Shown: piece after piece, positions 52,401-63,306 of the stretch
How the letters are laid out: each line of letters opens with the position of its first letter
Numbering within the stretch: position 1 is the stretch's first letter
From: Pseudonocardiales bacterium
GTDB taxonomy: Bacteria > Actinomycetota > Actinomycetes > Mycobacteriales > Pseudonocardiaceae
Reading direction: 5' to 3'
DNA: 64,000 nucleotides
Assembly: GCA_019247305.1 (NCBI GenBank)
Contig: JAFAPC010000134.1
Span: 124,001-188,000 of the forward strand
Translations under genes and position numbers: made by a program
The notes under the pieces: model-generated
What the model saw: the letters and a program-made list of their open reading frames with translations, nothing else
The model's database searches: none
Told to the model about the DNA's origin: nothing

Positions 52401-52700
52401 ATGACCTTATGGTCGTAGATTGTCAGCTCGCCGCCGCCGACCTCCATGACCTCGCCGGTGTCGAGCTGGCCCTTGAGGTCGACGAGCTCAAGCTTGTACG
52501 GCTCGCCGGCCAACTCGGTCTTGGCGGCGTCCCGGGACGGGAACACCCGGCGGCGGAACTTCTGCCCCGAGGAGATGATCTCCCGCATCCGGCTCGTGAT
52601 GAGGAAATCCAGACGTGAGAGGCTCCTTAAGCTCAGTAGTGAAGTGGTAACTGCTGCTGCGATGGTAGTGAGCTAGGCAGGTGGCTGCCACCCAGGTATA
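52401..52700 (-). pseudogene. Truncated second copy of the thrS 5' region
   Basis: Positions 52410-52595 nearly repeat 48744-48930 of thrS: MREIISSGQKFRRRVFPSRDAAKTELAGEPYKLELVDLKG in pieces, about 95% identical by eye. Positions 52598-52700 repeat the thrS leader and the first codons. About 335 bp of thrS (TGS and early editing domain) is deleted between the two parts, and the junction shifts the frame. After GGGELTIYD the frame leaves thrS and runs into unrelated sequence (KVIRAGQFYRGHMQHVEEVE...). It cannot make ThrRS. Confidence 0.85.
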
Positions 52701-52743
52701 GCCACCTCGGCCAGCCCTCGGCTTCCGCCATCGAGAAGCTGTA

Positions 52744-53307
52744 CTACTTCTCCGGCTTGTAGCTCGCAAACCCATGAGTCGTGCTCGGCAGTCCTACTCG
52801 CATCATAAAGCGAGCGAACGACTGCGAGAGGTGCTCCTTATACGGGCTCCTGAGCCTAAGTCGTGGACCGAGAGACTGCGCGAACATCCTTGCGTCATCC
52901 TTGGGGGAAACGTACAGGTCGCGGAAGCTGACGATGGACCACGGGAATGACAACCCTATCTCATGCTCAGGGAGCAGGAACATCGCTATGACAGTATTTT
53001 CAATTAGCTTGTTTCGGTACCGTTCACCGGAAACCTCTGGACTGCTTATACGACATAGGACATTGTAGTCCACAACCTGCGCCACCAGGATTGATGCCTG
53101 AGACTCCTTCAGGATGTCGCAGGTCTGAGTTAGTACGACTACATCGCGCTGTTCAACCAAGACATCCGGTTTGCCATTAGCGGATCGAGCAATGTACACC
53201 ATCGCTACGGGATAATTGCAGAGGATATCTCCTTGTTCAAGCTCGGACCCCTGCACAAGTTCATACCAACAATCCGAGCTCCCCCAATTTCTCGTCGATT
53301 CTACCAC
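52744..53307 (-). CDS. Unknown protein, third gene of an overlapping three-gene cassette
   Basis: The 187-residue protein is soluble and mixed alpha/beta. A striking segment is RDVVVLTQTCDILKE near residue 55-70, preceded by ELVQGSELEQGDILCNYPV. The Gln-Thr-Cys-Asp core could be catalytic or metal-binding. The GTG start overlaps the preceding gene by seven bases. By my count 53041-53160 has 60 G/C of 120, much lower than the backbone, suggesting transfer. I do not recognise the family and assign no function. Confidence 0.75.
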   Translation of the reverse strand: MVESTRNWGSSDCWYELVQGSELEQGDILCNYPVAMVYIARSANGKPDVLVEQRDVVVLTQTCDILKESQASILVAQVVDYNVLCRISSPEVSGERYRNKLIENTVIAMFLLPEHEIGLSFPWSIVSFRDLYVSPKDDARMFAQSLGPRLRLRSPYKEHLSQSFARFMMRVGLPSTTHGFASYKPEK

Positions 53308-53657
53308 AACAGTTCGTCATCCGACACTTCAGCGATCGGCTGTGGGATTCCCGACCCATACGTGATAGTAGCTTCAGTCGATTTCCAAGATGAGTAGCGC
53401 TCAAGCGGCGCATCAGGTTCGTCGAAGTATCCGTCCAGCAAGTCGCGATTACGAGAGCTATGGAGCTCCGCCCTGCGCCGAGGGATAGCCACGACTACCG
53501 CATCAGAAACGAGATCGACATGCTTGTCCGCGGTATCGAACCACGCATCCGAATCTGCCCAACCAACCAAGGGGGTGTCATCCGCCACAATCCACCGCGA
53601 GTTATCCGATGATTCATCGTGTTTTTCAAGCCGCTTACGCGCCACGGTTGAACCCAT
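53301..53657 (-). CDS. Unknown protein, second gene of the three-gene cassette
   Basis: The ~118-residue protein is acidic and Trp/Asp-rich, with segments RWIVADDTPLVGWADSDAWFDTADKHVDLVSDAVVVAIPRRR and ERYSSWKSTEATITYGSGIPQP. The ATG at 53657 has AAGGGG about nine bases upstream and lies inside the end of the first gene (23 bp overlap). Its stop overlaps the third gene by seven bases. No known domain is visible. The tight overlaps imply that the three products work together. Confidence 0.7.
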   Translation of the reverse strand: MGSTVARKRLEKHDESSDNSRWIVADDTPLVGWADSDAWFDTADKHVDLVSDAVVVAIPRRRAELHSSRNRDLLDGYFDEPDAPLERYSSWKSTEATITYGSGIPQPIAEVSDDELLW

Positions 53658-54438
53658 CACAATTTCCCCTTTCTTCCATGTTGCGAGCTAGTGCGTGCCC
53701 CACTGCCGACGCGTCCCCGTTAACAGCTTCAATGGCGCTGAGGACATACCGCCAACACGAGGCCAGATCCTGGTCATCGGGTTTCTTGAAGTTCCCCGAT
53801 GTACGCCAGTCAACATCGGACAGTAGGACAACTTCTGGAATTTTGGACCCGATGCGCGACAAAGACGGCAACGCTAGGCCGGTCTTCGAGCTCTGCAATG
53901 GGGTACGAAGCCTCTCCCGAAGCTCTTGATTGCTTGCTACCCCAAACTCAACGTGGAGCTGCGAGGCGTTCGTCACAAGATCAACAGTGGCAGCGCCGTC
54001 AACAACTTCAAATCCACCATCGAGCGGTCCGGTACATTTTTTAGCGAAATTCTTCCTCGCGTCATCATAGTTGACGACGTCAAGCTCCAAGGAAGACAAA
54101 GTCCGGCCGAACGCGATGTGCAAGTTCACCGGTCGCATGATCGAGAATACTCCGCCGAACGCTGCCTCTAAGCTTGAGACGTCAATCCCAGGTGCACCGA
54201 CGGATATCTGAAATCCAGATCTATCAACGGTGATTCGAAGCGCCGAATGTTCTACTGCGATGCCAAGTACGTCATCCCGGTCTAGGACAGCACGCGGCAA
54301 AACATTATCATCCATCCACATAGCGAGAGCGTCCCGCCGTTGTTTGAACGAAACAAGCGGTCGCCAATGAAACGCATACGTCGCGACCCATCTCTGCTCC
54401 ACCTGGCTACAGTAACGTGACGTGACCACGGCCGACAT
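53635..54438 (-). CDS. Unknown protein, first gene of the three-gene cassette
   Basis: The 267-residue protein has alternating strand and helix character with no membrane segment. Recognisable stretches are FHWRPLVSFKQRRDALAMWMDDNVLP, a strand-rich centre (SALRITVDRSGFQISV), and VVLLSDVDWRTSGNFKKPDDQDLASCWRYVLSAIEAVNG near the C-terminus. The start at 54438 is uncertain, and a GTG ~12 codons inside is possible. It leads a translationally overlapped set of three genes with lower GC than its surroundings. I do not recognise the family; a mobile accessory or defence role is only a guess from context. Confidence 0.75.
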   Translation of the reverse strand: MSAVVTSRYCSQVEQRWVATYAFHWRPLVSFKQRRDALAMWMDDNVLPRAVLDRDDVLGIAVEHSALRITVDRSGFQISVGAPGIDVSSLEAAFGGVFSIMRPVNLHIAFGRTLSSLELDVVNYDDARKNFAKKCTGPLDGGFEVVDGAATVDLVTNASQLHVEFGVASNQELRERLRTPLQSSKTGLALPSLSRIGSKIPEVVLLSDVDWRTSGNFKKPDDQDLASCWRYVLSAIEAVNGDASAVGHALARNMEERGNCDGFNRGA

Positions 54439-54987
54439 CCCGTCGCAGGGTGATCATTACCAGTTCTCCGGATTCGTGATCTTGGCCAGGTGGACCCTCG
54501 AGCCAAACAGGCAACACCCCAGAAGTCTTGTCAAGCTTCACACTCTGCTCGTGGCAGCTTCGAGTCTACCTCCGCGCGGATAGGTTCGGCCTGGCGGGTT
54601 ATGCGTCGTTCCCCGGCACAGGGACTACTACCAGCTCATCACCGATCGCGTCATGGTGCTCAACACCCGGTCACGCGCCGGGCGGAAGCGGGTCACTCCG
54701 CACGAGGGGCACACCCGGCACCAGGTCACGCCCGCCCGGTGGGCCGATTTCCGGGCACTGGCGGGCGATGCTGCTGGACGGCGGCTTGACCCTCGATGAC
54801 TTGTCCTCTTCCGGTCGCCTCGCCACCGGCCGAGCCCGGGCGGTGACCGAGCACTTCGCGCCGGTAGCCCAGGCACTCGGCCGGCTGCACGGCGTGCGCT
54901 ACGGCGAAGCCTTCGCACCCCTGCCGATCATTGGCCGACTCCCGGCCAGCCCGCACCTCTAGCGCAGCGATGCGGGTCACCTGGGTA
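54439..54987. other. Degenerate region with gene fragments
   Basis: Short open frames on the plus strand, in different frames, look like pieces of one former gene. Examples are YYQLITDRVMVLNTRSRAGRK then TRHQVTPARWADFRALAGD around 54620-54770, and RAVTEHFAPVAQALGRLHGVRYGEAFAPL around 54830-54925. None has a start signal or full domain. I cannot name the ancestral family. It separates the three-gene cassette from the XRE/DUF397 pair. Confidence 0.4.
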
Positions 54988-55218
54988 TTAGGTGAGGTCG
55001 TCGAATTCGTTGGCCTTGACGCCCTGGATCCAGGCGTGCATCTCGGCGCGGGTGAAGAATACGGCACCGGCGTCGGGGTGGGTGCTGTTGCGGACGGCGA
55101 TCCGGCCATCCGGCAGCGCGGCGGCCTCGACGCAGCCGCCTCCGTTGCTGGCACCGCTGCCACCACAGAAACTGCTCATGCGCCACTGGATCTGGGCCAG
55201 AGGCTCCAGCCTGGTCAT
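54988..55218 (-). CDS. DUF397 domain protein
   Basis: The 76-residue protein shows the actinobacterial DUF397 pattern. WRMSSFCGGSGASNGGGCVEAAALPDGRIAVRNSTHPDAGAVFFTRAEMHAWIQGVK contains the W-x-SS...CVE core and the final HAWIQG helix. DUF397 proteins are almost always paired with a DUF5753-type XRE regulator and are predicted partners in small regulatory modules. Here the XRE gene lies 18 bp upstream on the same strand. Function beyond that pairing is unknown. Confidence 0.93.
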   Translation of the reverse strand: MTRLEPLAQIQWRMSSFCGGSGASNGGGCVEAAALPDGRIAVRNSTHPDAGAVFFTRAEMHAWIQGVKANEFDDLT

Positions 55219-55236
55219 CCGCTGACCTCCTCCGGG

Positions 55237-56118
55237 TCACTCGAAGCTGCGCATCGCCTCGGCGATCAGCTCAGCGGACTCCTGGCAAGACAGCGCCCGC
55301 TGGGTCAGGATGCCGAAGCGCAGTGTCCATTGTCGCACAACGTCCCGGTCTTCGACGTAGAGGCTCCCAGCCGGGCCCTCGGTGCGCCCGATGTCCGGGA
55401 TCGGGGCGGGCAGGGTGAGCAGAGTGAACGGCCCCTCCAATCCGGGACTGCCACCCACGTCGCGGGGCAGCACCTGGACGGTGATGTTCGGCTTCTCCGT
55501 GGCCGCCAGCAGCCTGCGCATCTGGCCATGCATCACGATCCGGTCACCGACCAGCCGCTGCAGGATCGTCTCGTCCAGGATGAAGTGCAGCTGCGGCGGC
55601 GGGTCCTTGTCGAGGATCTGCTGTCGGGCGATGCGCAACGCGACCCGGCGCTCCACCTCAGCCGGGCTCAACACGCCCGGGTTGATCGACATCATGAGCG
55701 CCCGGGCGTAGTCGGCGGTCTGCAGCAGACCGTGGACGAGCTGACCCTGGAAGTCCCGGAGCCCCATCAGGCCGCTCTCCAAGCCCAGCAACGACCCCCA
55801 ATGCTCGGGAAGCTCGCCGAAGCTGAGCCACCAGCCCCGCTCGCGAGGCAGCGCGGCGAGCTGCACCAGCGCGTCGCGGGTGTCGGGGTCGGTGACGCCG
55901 TAGGCGTCGAGGAGCTGCTCGACCTCGCGCGGCTTGAGGTGGTGCTCGCGGTTCTCCACCCGGGACAGCTTTGATCTCGACCAGCGCGCTCCACCGCTGG
56001 TCAGCCACTCGATCGCCTGCTCCTGGGTGAGCTCGGCCTGCTCGCGGTGCGCCTTGAGGGCTGCGGCGAGCTGCCAGCGACGCACTACGGACCCGCTGGC
56101 GTCCAGGCCCTGCGTCAT
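55237..56118 (-). CDS. XRE-family regulator with DUF5753 C-terminal domain
   Basis: The 293-residue protein has an N-terminal XRE helix-turn-helix (RRWQLAAALKAHREQAELTQEQAIEWL...KLSRVENREHHLKPREVEQLLDAYGV). A DUF5753 domain follows: LQTADYARALM, ARQQILDKDPPPQLHFILDETILQRLVG, ITVQVLPRDVGG and ESAELIAEAMRSF. The ATG at 56118 has GGGAGG upstream. It forms an operon with the DUF397 gene and is divergent from the gene at 56250. A double palindrome between them is a likely operator. Confidence 0.94.
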   Translation of the reverse strand: MTQGLDASGSVVRRWQLAAALKAHREQAELTQEQAIEWLTSGGARWSRSKLSRVENREHHLKPREVEQLLDAYGVTDPDTRDALVQLAALPRERGWWLSFGELPEHWGSLLGLESGLMGLRDFQGQLVHGLLQTADYARALMMSINPGVLSPAEVERRVALRIARQQILDKDPPPQLHFILDETILQRLVGDRIVMHGQMRRLLAATEKPNITVQVLPRDVGGSPGLEGPFTLLTLPAPIPDIGRTEGPAGSLYVEDRDVVRQWTLRFGILTQRALSCQESAELIAEAMRSFE

Positions 56119-56172
56119 GACCACCTCCCAGGATGCTGACCACACCGCACGATAGCCCACACGAGTGAATAA

Positions 56173-56204
56173 TGGACCGTCCACTTATCGATATGGACGG
56201 TCCA
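56173..56204. promoter_or_regulatory. Double palindromic operator candidate in the divergent XRE promoter
   Basis: TGGACCGTCCA (56173-56183) and its exact inverse TGGACGGTCCA (56194-56204) are separated by ten bases. Each half is itself a 5 bp palindrome around one central base. The centres are 21 bp apart, i.e. two helical turns. The position, between the XRE gene and the plus-strand gene at 56250, suits binding of two regulator dimers. Confidence 0.7.
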
Positions 56205-56249
56205 GTCCACTCTACAGTCAGTCCCAGATCCACTACCGAGGAGGTCACG

Positions 56250-56648
56250 ATGCTAACGCAGCCCGATCAATCGCCCACCGAGGTCGACCCGGCCACGCTC
56301 CCTCCGCTGGGTAACGAGCCGCTATGCGACGAGGCGGAATTCGCCCAGGAGCTAGCTGAGCTGGTCGCCGATAACGCACCCCGGCTGTTCGCCGTGGTGC
56401 AGGAGTACGGCGAGCGGGTGGATGGCCGGATCGCGGCCTGGGGCCTGGCGTTCGAGGACTACGCCGACGTCATCGGGTTGGATCACAACGTCTACGTGGG
56501 ACTGCGATCACCCGAACGCGCAGTGCGCATCTTCAGCCACCACCCCCACATCACCGCCCACGTGGTGTGGGTCGACCCCGAGGCGCGCACTCAACCCGAA
56601 AGCGGCGAGGTCGCCTCACCTGAGCCTGAGATGCCACACCCCCGCTGA
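56250..56648 (+). CDS. Hypothetical protein divergent from the XRE/DUF397 pair
   Basis: The 132-residue acidic protein starts at the ATG at 56250, with GAGGAGG upstream. The middle region (EFAQELAELVADNAPRLFAVVQEYGERVDGRIAAWGLAFEDYADVI) is helical, followed by a strand-rich part with SPERAVRIFSHHPHITAHVVWVD. I recall similar small proteins next to XRE/DUF397 modules in related actinobacteria, but no function is known. It is probably controlled by the divergent regulator through the palindromes upstream. Confidence 0.8.
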   Translation: MLTQPDQSPTEVDPATLPPLGNEPLCDEAEFAQELAELVADNAPRLFAVVQEYGERVDGRIAAWGLAFEDYADVIGLDHNVYVGLRSPERAVRIFSHHPHITAHVVWVDPEARTQPESGEVASPEPEMPHPR

Positions 56649-56777
56649 CGGGTTACCGGGAATCCGGGGCGGGACTGTCGCCGCGTGCAGAGGTGCCACC
56701 AGCGGCAACTTCTCGCCCACAGTTGCCGTCTGTGGCACATCCGCAACGAATGGGGCCGCAGGTCCGCCAGGGCCGGA

Positions 56778-59624
<2,847 letters not shown>

Positions 59625-59872
59625 CGTGGGAGACCTCACTCGTATCAGGGCACTCGGGTCAGGGCGCGGGTCGGCGGCGGGCGGCCAGGGGAGTGCCGCA
59701 CACTCGCCGTGCACCGCCGGTCTGCGCGCCATCGTATGCCCAGCCCGGCCCTGGCGTTATCAGCGCAGGTCAGCACAACCCGCACCAGCAGGGTCGCCGG
59801 CTGCGTGCCGTACCGGAGGCGGTGATGTCGTGGTCCGCACACAGCCGGCGATCCTGGCGTGGGTGCGACGGC

Positions 59873-60559
59873 TCAGACCAGCTGGATCACGCCGTAGTCA
59901 AAGCCGTGCCGGCGATACACCACGCTGGGCAGTCCGGAAGCGGCATCGGCGAACAGGTAGAAGTCGTGGCCTACGAGCTCCATCTCGCAAAGCGCCGCAT
60001 CGACGGTCATCGGCCTGGCGGAGTGCCGCTCCCGCCGGACGATGCGCCCCGGTCCCTGCGCATCCGGTGACTGCCACCGCTGGGTGGGCAGCTCGTAGTC
60101 AAGTTCCCGCTCGGCCGGGTCCAGCAGACCCGTCCGGTGCGGATGGCCGTTGGTCTCGGCCTCAATGCGGGTGTCGGGGGTGTCGATCTCCAGGGTCAGG
60201 GTGGCCGCCAGTGGCGCGGTGGCCTCGGCGACAGAGGTGGGGTGACGGCGTCCGTAGTGCACCTTGCGGCGGTCTGCGACCCGGCGCAGCCGGTTGTCCA
60301 GTTTGCTCACCGCCACATCCAAGGCGGCGTAGAAGTCCGAACCACACGCCTCTGCGCGGACTACCTGACCGCGGCACCGACCAGTGATCTCCACCCGTTG
60401 GCAGCTCTTGGACTGCCGGGGATTGCGTTCGTGGAACAGCTCGACGTCGTACTGGACGGCCTTGTAGTCATACCGTTCGATACGGGCGAGCTTCTCAGTA
60501 ACGTGCACCCTGTAGTGATCGGGTACCGCAACGTTACGACCCTTCACGACAACGTTCAC
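59873..60559 (-). CDS. hpf: Long-form ribosome hibernation promoting factor
   Basis: Long HPF dimerises or stabilises idle ribosomes. The N-terminal ~100 residues form the S30AE fold (VNVVVKGRNVAVPDHYRVHVTEKLARIERYD...ITGRCRGQVVRAEACGSDFYAALDVAVSKLDNRLRR). A linker and the C-terminal dimerisation domain (RPMTVDAALCEMELVGHDFYLFADAASGLPSVVYRRHGFDYGVI) follow. The GTG at 60559 has GGAGG upstream. It lies ~250 bp before secA in the conserved hpf-secA order. The gap 59625-59872 holds no recognisable gene. Confidence 0.96.
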   Translation of the reverse strand: MNVVVKGRNVAVPDHYRVHVTEKLARIERYDYKAVQYDVELFHERNPRQSKSCQRVEITGRCRGQVVRAEACGSDFYAALDVAVSKLDNRLRRVADRRKVHYGRRHPTSVAEATAPLAATLTLEIDTPDTRIEAETNGHPHRTGLLDPAERELDYELPTQRWQSPDAQGPGRIVRRERHSARPMTVDAALCEMELVGHDFYLFADAASGLPSVVYRRHGFDYGVIQLV

Positions 60560-60644
60560 AGGGCGACCTCCTCGTGTTGTCCAACAGGGACTTTCAGCGA
60601 CGCCGGGGGCACTGGGCTGATCATTGATCACTCAGCCGCCGACG

Positions 60645-61460
60645 TCAGAACCATGGCTTTCTCGCCTCCTCCCGAACGGGCAGCGATGCTGATTCCCGGA
60701 CGGTAGTCCGCCTCGGACGCTCTCGCCAGAGCCGGACGCCCCGTGTCCCAGGGTCAACACTGTGGTTGGTATCCCCCGCCGACGGATACGACGGCGCGTG
60801 AGCACCGGCCGCGGCGATCACCACGATCGCAGGCACCTCGATACCCGTCCGGAGTAGTGCCGCAGTGCATGCGGAGACAGTCGCCCCCGTGGTCACCACG
60901 TCATCGACGAGCACGACGGACGTACCAGCGGGGGGCAGACCGGCTCGTCTCGCCGTCACCCGCCCCGCCAGATTGGCCCGCCGGGCCGCCACCGCCAAGC
61001 CGACCGAGTCGCGCACCCCGGGAGCCACCCGCAACGCCGGGGCGACCGCAGCGGCAACACCCCCACTGGCCAGCGCCGCAGCCGCCCGCTGCGCCAGCAG
61101 CTCGATGTGCTGCCCGCCGCGCCGCGCCGCCGCCGATCGCCGAGACGGCACGGGCACCAACCACACCCCGCTGGAGGAGGGTCCGAGCTCACGCTGGAGC
61201 CGAACCAGGGCGGAGCCGAGCGCGCTGCCCAGCGGAGCGGCGAGGTCGCGGCGGCCGCGTTCCTTGTAGGCCAGCAGCGCGGCCCGTACCTGACCGTGGT
61301 AGCGCCCCAGCGCGTACACCGGCGGGCCGGCCTCGCAGCACAGCGGATACACCCGGGCCGGCGCGCTGAGCAGCGTCTCGCAGTCGGTGCACAGCGGCGG
61401 GCCCGGTACCCCGCAACCGCCGCAGTCACCGGGTAGCAGCAGATCCAGCAGTGGGCGCAT
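60645..61460 (-). CDS. ComF family phosphoribosyltransferase-like protein
   Basis: The ~271-residue protein has the ComF layout. An N-terminal zinc finger (CGGCGVPGPPLCTDC) comes first, then a PRTase domain with ALGRYHGQVRAALLAYKERGRRDLAAPLG and the PRPP loop VVLVDDVVTTGATVSACTAAL near residue 185. The C-terminal ~45 residues are extra and basic. ComF proteins are linked to DNA uptake in some bacteria. In actinobacteria this copy is a conserved neighbour of hpf/secA with no proven role. Start ATG 61460 or GTG 61463. Confidence 0.92.
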   Translation of the reverse strand: MRPLLDLLLPGDCGGCGVPGPPLCTDCETLLSAPARVYPLCCEAGPPVYALGRYHGQVRAALLAYKERGRRDLAAPLGSALGSALVRLQRELGPSSSGVWLVPVPSRRSAAARRGGQHIELLAQRAAAALASGGVAAAVAPALRVAPGVRDSVGLAVAARRANLAGRVTARRAGLPPAGTSVVLVDDVVTTGATVSACTAALLRTGIEVPAIVVIAAAGAHAPSYPSAGDTNHSVDPGTRGVRLWRERPRRTTVRESASLPVREEARKPWF

Positions 61461-61581
61461 CACCTCACCAAGCTTGCCGGTAGTCCGCGCACCGCACCGG
61501 CCACCGAGCCCGCTGGCGGCTCAGTTGTACACAGTGCTCCGGCCATCCCCACTCCCCCGCAGCCGGGCTTGCGCAAACACC

Positions 61582-63306
61582 TCAGCCGGGGTATAGCGGT
61601 GCCGAGCCAGGTCCGATCCCACCAAGCAGGGGTTCCCATGCCTCTTGGGTATCCGAATAGGCCCACAACCCGGTGGCGTCTGCCACCAGCACGTCACGGC
61701 CGGGCGCGGCGACGATGTCCGTCAGCGGACCGGTCAGGTTGGTGGCGGGCAATTGCCGAAGAGTCAGCCCGTCCACGGACACCGATGACACCTGCGGGGA
61801 GGGCCCGGCGGACGCCACCACCAGAAGCTCTGGACGTGCCCAGTCCACACTCGCGACGGGCGCCAGGGTGCCGTCTCGTAAGACCTGCGGATGGCGCAGG
61901 CTCACCCGGCCCGACTCGGTGACCACCGCCACCACCACCAGCCGCCCATTGATCACCGCGGCCGCCCGCACCCCATCCCGGGACAACCGCAGCTGCGAGA
62001 TCGGGCCCAGCCGGGTCAGCTCAGTGGCGTTGACCGAGTAGGTCAACGGCGGGCCAGCGCCGGAGAGCGCCACACCCACCACCGTGCGACCGTTGATCAC
62101 AGTCCACGCTTCGGTACCGGAGGGCCGCCAGGTGGGCCGGGTCATCGTCACCGCGTCCACCGGCACCGCCGCCAGATCCCCGTCGAAGGGGCCCACCCGC
62201 AGCTGTGGGTGGCTCTCCGGGCCAACGACGATGGCCGCCAGCAGCTCCCCGCCCGGATTGGAGCGAGCCGCGCTGAGCATGGTGAACTGGTCACTTCCGG
62301 CGGGTCCTGGCACCGGGGTGCCATCCAGCCCACGCAGCCGACCCCCGACGACCACCTGTCCGGCCACGTCAGGCCGCGGCCCGGTCGGCGCGGCGTAGGA
62401 AGCGATGTCCGCCGAGCGCCACTCAGGCTGGCCAGGCACCAGCGGTTCGCCGTCCGCGAGCAGCCGCAGCGGGGCGGGAACCAGACCGTCGAGGGAGCCG
62501 ACGATCTGCGCCGCGACCAGCCGCCGTTGCTGCTCGGTCAGCGCGTCCACGCCACTCAGGTTGATCACGGTCCGTCCGGAGCGGCTGACCAGCACGTTCG
62601 ATCGGGGCCGGACCCCTGCCGGGATCGCTGACCGGACGGCTCCGGCGAGCCGCGCCGACGGCCCAGCGAGCAGCATGTCCAACACTCGTCCCGGCAGACT
62701 GGACACCGGTTGGGCGGGGACCCAGCGCAGATCAGGCACCAGGGTGCCGCGGTTGGGATCCACGAAGCAGACCCGAGCCTGACGATAGTTGCGCTGCATG
62801 GCAGTGGCCTCCACCAACACTCCCGGCGGGGGGTTGGTGATCCGCCACTCGCCATGCTCGCTGACCACGTCCAGCGGGATGGCGAAGGTCCCCGCCGCCG
62901 GCATGAAGCTGCCGTCCGCGGTGAGCACGCCCAGCCGCGAGCCGCTCACCCGGATGCGCCGGGCCCCGTCGGCGGGGCCGGCCTGCGGGGCGGCGCCGGG
63001 GGCGTCCTCGATCACGGTCAGGCTGGCGCGGTCGTCCCAACTCGCCGCAGCGCTGCGGGACAGAAAAGCACGGGCCGCAGCATGCCCGTTCGCCGGGTCA
63101 CCGGTGGCCCCGATGAACTCACGAACCAGCCGAAACGGGTCCACACCCCGTTCTGGGCCGGCCGGAGGAGCCAGTCGCGAGCCCACCGGCATGGAGCGCA
63201 CCACTTGCAGATCAGAACTCGCCGGGACAGCCGCGCATCCCGCGAGTGCCGCGAGCCCAACAGCAAGTACACTCACGCACGGGGCACGGAGCAGGCGCCT
63301 GCGCAT
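61582..63306 (-). CDS. lpqB: Lipoprotein LpqB
   Basis: LpqB is a cell-envelope lipoprotein that works with the MtrAB two-component system. The ~574-residue protein starts with a lipoprotein signal ending LAALAGC. A GerMN domain follows (roughly residues 50-250, including VVSEHGEWRITNPPPGVLVE), then a beta-propeller-like region with repeated short blades (ARPELLVVASAGPSPQVSSVSVDG). Its ATG overlaps the mtrB stop (TGATG), so the two are translationally coupled. The order mtrB-lpqB-comF-hpf-secA matches mycobacteria. Confidence 0.95.
   Translation of the reverse strand: MRRRLLRAPCVSVLAVGLAALAGCAAVPASSDLQVVRSMPVGSRLAPPAGPERGVDPFRLVREFIGATGDPANGHAAARAFLSRSAAASWDDRASLTVIEDAPGAAPQAGPADGARRIRVSGSRLGVLTADGSFMPAAGTFAIPLDVVSEHGEWRITNPPPGVLVEATAMQRNYRQARVCFVDPNRGTLVPDLRWVPAQPVSSLPGRVLDMLLAGPSARLAGAVRSAIPAGVRPRSNVLVSRSGRTVINLSGVDALTEQQRRLVAAQIVGSLDGLVPAPLRLLADGEPLVPGQPEWRSADIASYAAPTGPRPDVAGQVVVGGRLRGLDGTPVPGPAGSDQFTMLSAARSNPGGELLAAIVVGPESHPQLRVGPFDGDLAAVPVDAVTMTRPTWRPSGTEAWTVINGRTVVGVALSGAGPPLTYSVNATELTRLGPISQLRLSRDGVRAAAVINGRLVVVAVVTESGRVSLRHPQVLRDGTLAPVASVDWARPELLVVASAGPSPQVSSVSVDGLTLRQLPATNLTGPLTDIVAAPGRDVLVADATGLWAYSDTQEAWEPLLGGIGPGSAPLYPG

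Noticed and set aside
54528-54962. A 144-codon plus-strand gene
   Set aside because: The apparent coding similarity switches frame inside it, the N-terminal half is Ser/Thr/Pro-rich noise, and no start signal is present; better treated as gene debris.
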